From a bacterium (GTDB taxonomy: Bacteria > Ratteibacteria > UBA8468 > B48-G9 > JAFGKM01), in contig JALNXB010000077.1 in NCBI GenBank assembly GCA_023230585.1, positions 1 through 7,350 on the forward strand: DNA of 7,350 bases, in the 5' to 3' direction. Shown piece after piece: positions 1-6,150 of this stretch (the first letter of the stretch is position 1; the number at the start of each line of letters is the position of its first letter). Under the pieces are notes generated by a model. The model ran no database searches. It had not been told where the DNA came from and was given only the letters and a program-made list of their open reading frames with translations. The translations under genes were made by a program, and so were the position numbers.

Positions 1-2
1 CC

Positions 3-26
3 CACGTTGGTAGTAAGCGCAACGTG
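3..26. repeat. Short inverted repeat, 7-bp arms
   Basis: CACGTTG at 3-9 is the exact reverse complement of CAACGTG at 20-26, with a 10-base loop between them. It lies at the window edge, so it could be the end of a longer repeat. No function can be assigned from sequence alone. Confidence 0.5.
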
Positions 27-56
27 AAAAACGAGATTCCGGATCAAGTCCGGAAT
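27..56 (-). terminator. Possible weak intrinsic terminator of the leftward operon
   Basis: In minus-strand RNA the 8-bp perfect stem at 56-36 with a 5-base loop is followed by CTCG and then UUUUU (31-27). The U run is short and set back four bases from the stem, and only half of the stem pairs are G-C, so this is a poor match to a canonical terminator. It is the best hairpin-plus-U arrangement I can find downstream of the aminotransferase. The same hairpin belongs to a dispersed repeat, so a termination role may be incidental. Confidence 0.25.
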
Positions 57-60
57 GACA
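34..60. repeat. Dispersed intergenic palindromic repeat (GATTCCGGATCAAGTCCGGAATGACA type)
   Basis: ATTCCGGA at 36-43 pairs perfectly with TCCGGAAT at 49-56 around a 5-base loop (TCAAG). From memory, this word with its flanking GA and GACA is a recurrent intergenic repeat in many unrelated bacterial genomes, so it is most likely a dispersed non-coding repeat. On the minus strand the hairpin is followed, after four bases, by five T residues (27-31). It could therefore also serve as a weak intrinsic terminator for the leftward operon, about 164 bases after the aminotransferase stop. Confidence 0.6.
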
Positions 61-120
61 TATAAGGGGGAGTCTAATTTTGTATCATTACGTCTTTCGT
101 TATTCCTCGCCTGCATAAAG

Positions 121-160
121 ACCCCCTCACCCTTGATCCCTCTCCCCCAAGGGTAGAGGG
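121..160. repeat. GC-rich dispersed repeat with hairpin (CCCTCACCCTTGATCCCTC type)
   Basis: Positions 138-147 and 151-160 form a 10-bp stem with one mismatch (C144 opposite T154) and a 3-base loop. The CCCTTG at 130-135 can alternatively pair with CAAGGG at 148-153. The C-rich word followed by its G-rich partner resembles a short dispersed intergenic repeat that I recall from many environmental bacterial genomes. Neither strand has a T run directly after the stem, so I do not call it a terminator. Confidence 0.5.
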
Positions 161-219
161 CAAAAAAGGGGAGGTTGTATGCGCCGTAGTCCTAGAGTGA
201 GTAGACACCACATACTTTT

Positions 220-1566
220 TTACCCCTTTAATTCTTTTTCTGTTTCAGCTATTGCCTCTTCGATAATATCAATACCTTTCTTAGCCAACTCCTTACTCAT
301 AATAATTGGTGGAGAAAGCCGTAGGTTATGTCCTGCAGGAACCCAAGCGAGCCCTTTCTCAAAAGCCTTTTGATAGACCATTCTACCAGCTTCCTCAAAC
401 GGTTCTTTGGTTACCCTATCTTTCACCAACTCTATCCCGAGAAGACAGCCAAGACCTCTCACTTCCCCAACTATAGAATGCCTATCTTTTATCCCTTGCA
501 ACAACTTTAAAATATAATCTCCAAGTTCGGCAGAACGTGCACAAAGATTTTCTTCTTCGATAACTTCAAGCGAAGCCAGCGCTGCCGCACAAGCCATAGG
601 GTTTCCTCCATAACTGGTAGAAGCAGATATTTTTTCAAGGCTATCTTTATATTTATCAGAAATAATCATAGCAGTTATAGGAAAACCGTTTCCAAAAGAT
701 TTACCGAGAGTAACAACATCAGGTATAGTGTCCCAATGTTCCATAGCAAACATTTTGCCAGTTCTACCCATACAGGTCAAAACCTCGTCTGCCATAAACA
801 TAATATTATATTTTAAACAAATCTTTTTAATTTTTTGTATCCAACCATCAGGAGGTACAACAGAACCTGCCCAGCCTTGAACTGGTTCCATTACTATTCC
901 AGCAACCTGCCCTGAGGTTTCTTCTCTAATGACAGTTTCTAAGTAGTCAGCACAATAAAGATTACATTCAGGGTAATTCATCTTAAAAGCACATCTATAA
1001 CAGTAAGCTCTTGGAACAAGGAAAAATCCTGGAGCACGCATTCCTTGAGTTTTATCTACCCTTGCAAGACTAACAGCTCCCATAGTTTTTCCGTGAAAAT
1101 CTTTATGAAAAGAGATAAATTCAAAATTTCCTGTTGCAGCCCTTATGGCTCTTAAACCAGCTTCAACAGCAGTTGTTCCGCTATCATACAACTGAATTCC
1201 ATTAAGGTCTCCTTGAGTTACAGAAGCAAGTTTTTCAAGAAGCGCTGTCTTTATAGGGGTAGTAAAGTCGTGGCAATTCATCAATTGTTTAGCATATTTT
1301 GCAACAGCTTCACTGATTTTAGGATGACAATGTCCCAAACTTGTTACATAAATACCCGAAGAAAAATCTAAATAAGTGTTTCCATCAACATCAGTTAGAG
1401 TAGAACCATATCCTTTATCAAAGACTACCGGGAAAAGTCTTACTTGACTTGAATACCCTTTCATAAAACAACTTGCGCGGTTATGAAAGTCGACAGACTT
1501 AGGTCCTGGTGGAACTGTTTTCATATTAGGAACACTATTTATATCAACATCTGCCCAATATTTCAT
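220..1566 (-). CDS. Class III PLP-dependent aminotransferase
   Basis: This complete 448-residue cytoplasmic enzyme should move an amino group between an amine or amino acid and a keto acid or aldehyde, using pyridoxal phosphate. Visible landmarks are PGPKS near residue 20, the D-DGN-YLDF segment (59-68), GHCHP (78-82), the phosphate-binding DSGTTAVEAG (128-137), FHGKTMGA (157-164) with the ring-stacking F157-H158, ADE (259-261) with the ring-nitrogen aspartate D260, and the Schiff-base lysine K289 in TLGKSFGNG. T318-S-Y-G-G-N-P and R416 in NLRLSPP, a likely carboxylate-binding arginine, follow. Four cysteines (189, 192, 201, 205) form the CxxC-x8-CxxxC block seen in many GabT/ornithine-type relatives. 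Length and order match the GABA/ornithine/acetylornithine group, but DSGTTAVE is closer to the BioA version of that motif, so I leave the substrate open. The start is chosen for the well-placed AAGGAG six bases upstream. It is the last gene of the leftward cluster. Confidence 0.92.
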   Translation of the reverse strand: MKYWADVDINSVPNMKTVPPGPKSVDFHNRASCFMKGYSSQVRLFPVVFDKGYGSTLTDVDGNTYLDFSSGIYVTSLGHCHPKISEAVAKYAKQLMNCHDFTTPIKTALLEKLASVTQGDLNGIQLYDSGTTAVEAGLRAIRAATGNFEFISFHKDFHGKTMGAVSLARVDKTQGMRAPGFFLVPRAYCYRCAFKMNYPECNLYCADYLETVIREETSGQVAGIVMEPVQGWAGSVVPPDGWIQKIKKICLKYNIMFMADEVLTCMGRTGKMFAMEHWDTIPDVVTLGKSFGNGFPITAMIISDKYKDSLEKISASTSYGGNPMACAAALASLEVIEEENLCARSAELGDYILKLLQGIKDRHSIVGEVRGLGCLLGIELVKDRVTKEPFEEAGRMVYQKAFEKGLAWVPAGHNLRLSPPIIMSKELAKKGIDIIEEAIAETEKELKG

Positions 1567-1572
1567 CTTAAT

Positions 1573-1590
1573 CTCCTTCCCCTCCTCCTT
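1573..1590 (-). promoter_or_regulatory. Two tandem Shine-Dalgarno-like sites before the aminotransferase
   Basis: Reading the minus strand, AAGGAGGAGG (1590-1581) is followed by AAGGAG (1578-1573), which sits six bases from the ATG at 1566. The proximal copy has ideal spacing and decides the start. The distal, stronger match is too far away for direct initiation and may only add to ribosome recruitment. Confidence 0.7.
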
Positions 1591-1598
1591 TTTGAGGG

Positions 1599-1604
1599 AT
1601 TATA
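1599..1604 (-). promoter_or_regulatory. Possible -10 box of an internal promoter for the aminotransferase
   Basis: The minus strand reads TATAAT at 1604-1599, a perfect sigma-70 -10 consensus, preceded by ATATG, which is close to an extended -10 element. No good -35 hexamer is found at 16-18 bases; the hexamer at 17-base spacing is AGGGGA. The predicted transcript would begin near 1592, leaving a leader of about 25 bases that still includes both ribosome-binding stretches. In AT-rich DNA such a box can arise by chance. Confidence 0.35.
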
Positions 1605-1613
1605 CATATTGCC

Positions 1614-1645
1614 AAAGTCTTTCCCCTTAAAAGAGAAAATACTTT
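1614..1645 (-). other. Intercistronic RNA hairpin between the large gene and the aminotransferase
   Basis: Reading the minus strand, the arm at 1645-1633 (AAAGTATTTTCTC) faces the arm at 1626-1614 (GGGGAAAGACTTT) around a 6-base loop. Of 13 positions, 12 pair in RNA, including two U-G pairs; one A-G mismatch interrupts the stem. On the plus strand the two G-U positions become mismatches, which favours a minus-strand RNA element. It starts 22 bases after the large gene stop and is not followed by a U run, so it is not a canonical terminator. It could be a 3'-end stabiliser, a processing site or a weak terminator in the operon. Confidence 0.4.
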
Positions 1646-1667
1646 ATATTAAAATTGTTATTACTAA

Positions 1668-4600
1668 TTATTTTGCTAAAACACCTTCTTCTTCAAAATG
1701 AGAAACTCCTTTCAAGTCTCCGTCAAATTGAAATAGAACCTTTGTGTTTTTATCTTTTTTAAATGTTTTTGAAGGAACAAAATTTTCTCTATACCTAACT
1801 ACATCAGATATTCTTAGTAGGTCAATGGTTCCTTCAAGTGGACCTATAACGATATCTTTATTCTTATTTGCAAGATTAATAAAATCACATTTTGATTGCC
1901 AAGCTTTTAGTTTATCCCCAGGCGCTCTAAGAAAACGGTCTCTTGAAGGGGTTCTATAAGCGTCTAATCTTTTTCCGTTGACATATATATTAAATTCCCA
2001 TTTGAGGGTAGAGGCTTCAGGAGTTTTTAATTCTCTGGGTCCACCAAGGGCTAAAACTGAACCACCGCCACGTATAAACCTGACCGCAAGAATATTGTCA
2101 CCCTTTTTAAGGTTTGTATCAACCATATGGTTCCAAATAGAGAAAGGAAAAACTTTATTTGAAGTTTCTGTTGTATCGTGTATAAGTTCACCGTTTAACC
2201 AAGCCTGCATCCACCAATCTGCCCCCATACCAAGAGTAACCTTTTGTTGTTTAGGTGAATAAATTTTTAAAAACACATATACAGTTTTACCAGTAGGTTC
2301 TTGTTTAAGCATTGCAGGGAAATCGTATCTTGTATTAAATACAGAAACTTCTTTTGCTTTGAATGTTTTACCTTTTACTTCAATAGTGCTTGGGTAAGAA
2401 TTTAATATTTCATTAGGCAAAATTGGGTCTTCTCTATCTACAGGTCCAAAAAAACGCCACCTTGAAGGCCATTTAAGGTCACCATAAACAGGTGTATCTG
2501 GGAGCGCCTTTTCTACTGGTTTATATGCCCATACATAAGCAATATGTTCCCATAAACCAGATTTAAAAAGATGGTGTTCTTCTCTACCTATAAGAGATTT
2601 TGCTTTAAGGAAACTACGAAAATCTTCAGCACCCGGAAAAGTTCCTAAAATTTCCATTATGATATCGCTAAAATATGTTGAAACATTTACCCTAACCCCG
2701 TGTCTATACCCAAGATGTATATGAGGTCCTTCAAGGAACGACCTAAGTTGAAACTCGTCTGCCTTTGGAAGAACAATATCTTGTGTTGACCAGTTAGGGC
2801 GGTACCAGAACTCTATTGTGCCTTCATAACCAGGAAAATAAGTGTAACTATTATCACCTTTCTCTTCGCCTCGCGGGAAACGTATGGTTTTATTACCTGT
2901 AAGTTGTAAGGCTTTCCCTGAAACACCTTCAACAAATTCCATAGTAGGTTCTACTTTAGGTAACACAATAGGTTCACTTAAAGGTTTTTCGCCTACCTGA
3001 GTAGGATAGGTTTCGGAAGTAGCATAAGATATAACCGGCTCAATATTTAAAAATTTAAAAAAATACGCTGGCTGGTTTGAGCTCACATTTATATTCCAAA
3101 ATCCGTACCTGTTTTTAACGGGTATAGAGACATATCCAACATTTGCTCTATCTGGTTTTAGTATTTCTTCACCGTTAGGTCCAGATATTCGTTGAGGACC
3201 TCCAAGAAACAGTTCAAGCGATTTTAATCCTTCAGGTACCTTAAAAAAGAAAGGTTTATACATCCCTAAAGGTGTGCCTTTGCCAGACACAGCTGCTGAA
3301 TAAAAACCATCTGGAGAGTATAATCCAATCTTCCTTGCTGTTGAATCTAACACCATATAAGACGTAGTGTTATCAAAAGAAATTGTATATAATCCTGATT
3401 CAAAACTTGCAGGGACAGAAACCTTGGCATTATAGTGACTAACATTTGAAACAGGTCTATTTAATGTTTCTTCAACCATCCCAGATATTCTTTCTTCAAT
3501 TTTTAAGGTAATTCCCTTTAAAGGAGACCTTTTTGTACCGGGAGGGTAGTTATAAACAGAAGGTTTTAGTCCACTGTTTAATACTGTTGAATATAGTATA
3601 CTTATCTCTGTTTTTTCTCCTTTTTTGTGTTCAAAAAGAAGATCTGATTTGGTAATACCATTTGTTTTAACAAGAACAGGAAAAGTATCTTCAGAGTAAC
3701 CCTTTTCAGCAATCATTTTAAGGACTGTTGGTATACCAAGAAACGGATGGGTTTGGATGGGATTACCCAGATTAGGAAAAGTATGCCATTTAGAAGGGTC
3801 AGAACCCATTGTCTTTAATTGTTTAGAAAGGGGAGAAGAAAATCCATTCATCGAGTCAACAAGAGTTTCCTGAGCCAACCGTCTATAATTTTCATTCCCT
3901 GTTATTTTATAGGCGACAGCATAAGAAAAAGCAGAGGTATTAAAGTATGAAAGAGCTTTTTCATTACGGTTATACATATATCTGTGGTCAAGAATTTTGA
4001 GGAAAGCTTTCTTTCCAAGTTCATCACCGGTTGCTTGATAATAAAAATGTAGGTCTAATGTATGTCGTTGGTCTTTATACATAGCATCAAAATAACTCAT
4101 ATACTTTGGTTCAACACCTGTCTGTTTATCAAGATTTATAAGAGAATGTGCTAACTCAGTTGATAATTTAAGAAAATCTGGATCCCACTCTCTCATATAA
4201 AGGATAGAAAGAATTCTTAAAGCCAGAAAAGACAATGTTTTGCTTTCATCTAAAGCTTCATTAAGGTTCCAGAGTCTTTTTATGGATTCTCCAACCATTA
4301 CAGTAACATCTCTTGCCTGTTCGTTTCCAGTTAAATAATACTCCATAAGCCAATTTCCAATATCGCTTGAACTGTTACCCATATCAAACTTTCTATGAAA
4401 ATTTCCCCAATAGTGTGGGTATGCGCTTAATGGAGCAAGTTGTCGGGTGAAACTTCCAAACGGTTTACCGGGCGCTTCCCAGTGAGCAATTCCAAAATCT
4501 CCAAGTATCCTATTTAAAGCGTGTCCATATTTAAAATACCTTCTTTCACCACTTCTTGCGTACAAGTGCCAAACGTTTCGTCTAACATTATAACTATTAA

Positions 4601-6137
4601 TATTCCCATAAGAAGTAAAACTGGCTACCCATTGTTTACCAGATTTATGATACCCTAAATATGGGCAATGCCCCCAGTTGATAAACCCCTTCATAGGGAA
4701 CACCTTATCAGAAAGAGTAAACCTATCCCAGCAATCAGAGATATATTCTTCTTCTCTGGGAAATTTTTTAGTATCTTTGTGATACATTGGAAATTCCATA
4801 GCCTCAGTTAAACAAGTACGTTCTGGTGAAGCCATAGCAAGTGGTACTCTTGACCCAGCAGTTGAAGTTTGTTTTACCAATTCTGTTAAACCTTTATTTT
4901 CAACTATAGGCAAGAACCAAATATCGTGGGTATGCGCAGAACCTTGAGCATTATTAGGTATTCGTGAAAGTCTATCAAACCCAGGGGAGCCTTTACCTTT
5001 TTCTACCCAACTTTGCCAATATTCTTTTGCAAGAGTTTTAGAACGAAAATCTAATTCTCTACCACTCCTACTTGACCATAAAACGGCTCTACCGCTCTTT
5101 TCTCCAAAAGAAATTTCTTTTGGAAACCGCTCTGCCAGCCAAGGCATAACAATACTAATACCAAAATCATTATAGTCAGCATAAGCCCAATCCCCAACTT
5201 TACCAACCTCTTCTAAAACCTTATCATTGGTCCCTATTACTCCTCTAAAATCTGTTTCAGCAAAATGTGGAAACTGGTCTTGAAGCATAAAAATTTCTCT
5301 ACTCTGTAAATTATACTTTTTTACAGTTTCTCTACTGTTTTCTTCAATTGCACAATACATATCTTTCGGAGCAGAAACAGTCTTAAACTGAAACCCATAA
5401 TCTTTGAACCATACTTTATTTGTGTCTGATGTCACAACAAGCGAATGGGTAATCTTAACGTAAGGGCTACCTGAAGAAAAATAGAACCACGCTTCTCCTC
5501 TCGCCAATCTTTCACCAGTTTCTGTTACATACCAACCAGAACGTTTTACTACAAACCTACCAGGGCCTTCTTTAAGAACATTATTTTTTACTTCAGATAA
5601 TTTCCCTGATATACGAGCAACTCGCCCATTGTTATCAACAAGGTAAGCACCATCACCAGATTTGTCAAGGAAAGGAGTTTTAACCTTATTTATTGTCAAC
5701 CAACCCTTTTCAAAAAGAAGTTTATCGCTATCAAACTGATATACCGCTACACCAGTATCAACAGAATAGCCACCGTCTACCTCTTTTGTAATTTTTATGG
5801 GGTTTGGGTGGTTACCTCTCTTTACATTAGCACCATATTCAACCATATATTCTTTCTTAGGTGAATCAGTAAACCCAGCCAATGCCCATTTTATACTTCC
5901 GTCTCTCCAAGTTGCAGTAACATCTATTTGAGAAGGAACTTCCTTGCCACCACTAACTATTCTAATAGAATTAACATCTTTCAGTTCGCCTTGCGAAAAA
6001 GGAAGACTTGCAACAATAGGCCAGGGCGAGTTTAAACCAGAAACATCATCTATAGATATAGGAAAAATCTCTGATGCTGATACTCTAACAAGCAAACCAA
6101 ATGTTACAAATAAAAATACTTTGATTTTTTTTACCAC
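1668..6137 (-). CDS. Giant secreted PcRGLX/YetA-like (PL26-type) protein with C-terminal LamG-like domain
   Basis: This complete 1489-residue protein starts at GTG. A Sec signal peptide covers residues 1-22 (basic KKIK, hydrophobic VFLFVTFGLLV, likely cut after VSA or SAS); no other membrane segment or surface anchor is seen. Residues about 23-390 resemble the N-terminal RIFT-barrel domain of exo-rhamnogalacturonan lyase PcRGLX and YetA: PFSQGELKDVNSIRI, VPSQIDV, then the hallmark WRDGSIKWAL (77-86). Residues about 395-815 are helical with HTHDIWF (402-408), YARSGERRYF (526-535) and repeated helix pairs with YLTGN, YQATGD and YKITGN turns, matching the alpha/alpha barrel of that family. Residues about 825-1045 look like beta-sandwich. 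Residues about 1067-1212 and 1376-1489 read as two halves of one LamG-like lectin fold, ending in GTIDLLRISDVVRY (1436-1449), split by a jelly-roll-like insert at about 1222-1372. The likely role is exo-acting cleavage of an acidic polysaccharide outside the cytoplasm; substrate and lyase chemistry are inferred. It is probably co-transcribed with the kinase 13 bases upstream. Confidence 0.8.
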   Translation of the reverse strand: MVKKIKVFLFVTFGLLVRVSASEIFPISIDDVSGLNSPWPIVASLPFSQGELKDVNSIRIVSGGKEVPSQIDVTATWRDGSIKWALAGFTDSPKKEYMVEYGANVKRGNHPNPIKITKEVDGGYSVDTGVAVYQFDSDKLLFEKGWLTINKVKTPFLDKSGDGAYLVDNNGRVARISGKLSEVKNNVLKEGPGRFVVKRSGWYVTETGERLARGEAWFYFSSGSPYVKITHSLVVTSDTNKVWFKDYGFQFKTVSAPKDMYCAIEENSRETVKKYNLQSREIFMLQDQFPHFAETDFRGVIGTNDKVLEEVGKVGDWAYADYNDFGISIVMPWLAERFPKEISFGEKSGRAVLWSSRSGRELDFRSKTLAKEYWQSWVEKGKGSPGFDRLSRIPNNAQGSAHTHDIWFLPIVENKGLTELVKQTSTAGSRVPLAMASPERTCLTEAMEFPMYHKDTKKFPREEEYISDCWDRFTLSDKVFPMKGFINWGHCPYLGYHKSGKQWVASFTSYGNINSYNVRRNVWHLYARSGERRYFKYGHALNRILGDFGIAHWEAPGKPFGSFTRQLAPLSAYPHYWGNFHRKFDMGNSSSDIGNWLMEYYLTGNEQARDVTVMVGESIKRLWNLNEALDESKTLSFLALRILSILYMREWDPDFLKLSTELAHSLINLDKQTGVEPKYMSYFDAMYKDQRHTLDLHFYYQATGDELGKKAFLKILDHRYMYNRNEKALSYFNTSAFSYAVAYKITGNENYRRLAQETLVDSMNGFSSPLSKQLKTMGSDPSKWHTFPNLGNPIQTHPFLGIPTVLKMIAEKGYSEDTFPVLVKTNGITKSDLLFEHKKGEKTEISILYSTVLNSGLKPSVYNYPPGTKRSPLKGITLKIEERISGMVEETLNRPVSNVSHYNAKVSVPASFESGLYTISFDNTTSYMVLDSTARKIGLYSPDGFYSAAVSGKGTPLGMYKPFFFKVPEGLKSLELFLGGPQRISGPNGEEILKPDRANVGYVSIPVKNRYGFWNINVSSNQPAYFFKFLNIEPVISYATSETYPTQVGEKPLSEPIVLPKVEPTMEFVEGVSGKALQLTGNKTIRFPRGEEKGDNSYTYFPGYEGTIEFWYRPNWSTQDIVLPKADEFQLRSFLEGPHIHLGYRHGVRVNVSTYFSDIIMEILGTFPGAEDFRSFLKAKSLIGREEHHLFKSGLWEHIAYVWAYKPVEKALPDTPVYGDLKWPSRWRFFGPVDREDPILPNEILNSYPSTIEVKGKTFKAKEVSVFNTRYDFPAMLKQEPTGKTVYVFLKIYSPKQQKVTLGMGADWWMQAWLNGELIHDTTETSNKVFPFSIWNHMVDTNLKKGDNILAVRFIRGGGSVLALGGPRELKTPEASTLKWEFNIYVNGKRLDAYRTPSRDRFLRAPGDKLKAWQSKCDFINLANKNKDIVIGPLEGTIDLLRISDVVRYRENFVPSKTFKKDKNTKVLFQFDGDLKGVSHFEEEGVLAK
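6072..6137 (-). other. Sec signal peptide of the giant protein
   Basis: The first 22 residues show a basic start (KKIK), a hydrophobic stretch of about eleven residues (7-17) and a small-residue cleavage region, VRVSAS. Cleavage after A21 (VSA) or S22 (SAS) would leave a mature chain beginning near SEIFPI. No lipobox cysteine is present, so the protein should be soluble in the periplasm or outside the cell rather than a lipoprotein. Confidence 0.8.
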
Positions 6138-6143
6138 TTTAGT

Positions 6144-6149
6144 CTCCTT
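6144..6149 (-). promoter_or_regulatory. Ribosome binding site that fixes a GTG start
   Basis: The minus strand reads AAGGAG at 6149-6144, six bases before GTG at 6137. This site and the signal peptide directly after the GTG decide the non-ATG start. It lies wholly in the 13-base gap after the kinase stop, so translation of the two genes is likely linked. Confidence 0.8.
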
Positions 6150-6150
6150 T

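Larger units (their letters stand above)
1..219. other. Non-coding region downstream of the aminotransferase, rich in dyad repeats
   Basis: No convincing gene lies here. The one plus-strand frame that opens near 179 runs straight into the antisense of the aminotransferase 3' end and has no family resemblance. Base composition differs from the genes: positions 1-60 are 50% GC and 121-180 are 57% GC, against about a third in a sampled coding stretch. The region contains three separate inverted repeats (3-26, 36-56 and 138-160), listed individually. The mix of short GC-rich dyads is typical of dispersed intergenic repeat families rather than of a regulatory region. Because it lies 3' of a leftward gene, it may also hold the transcript end. 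Confidence 0.75.

Noticed and set aside
138..180. Hairpin at 138-160 near an A/T run as a terminator
   Set aside because: On the minus strand the T run (162-168) comes before the stem, and on the plus strand the stem is followed by A residues. Neither arrangement is a terminator.
179..373. Plus-strand open frame beginning in the downstream spacer
   Set aside because: Most of it is antisense to the aminotransferase C-terminus. It has no good ribosome site and no recognisable protein features.
3181..3490. The 10-base word CCAGATATTC recurring at 3181, 3481 and 6827
   Set aside because: Each copy encodes Arg-Ile-Ser-Gly in the reading frame of its gene (GPQRISGP, EERISGM and LRISGLE). Spacing is irregular and flanks differ, so codon choice explains it.
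1668..6137. Possibility that the giant gene is an artefactual fusion or contains a frameshift
   Set aside because: The frame is open for 1489 codons with recognisable family pattern in every part and no break in coding character. Later domains follow as in a genuine multidomain protein.
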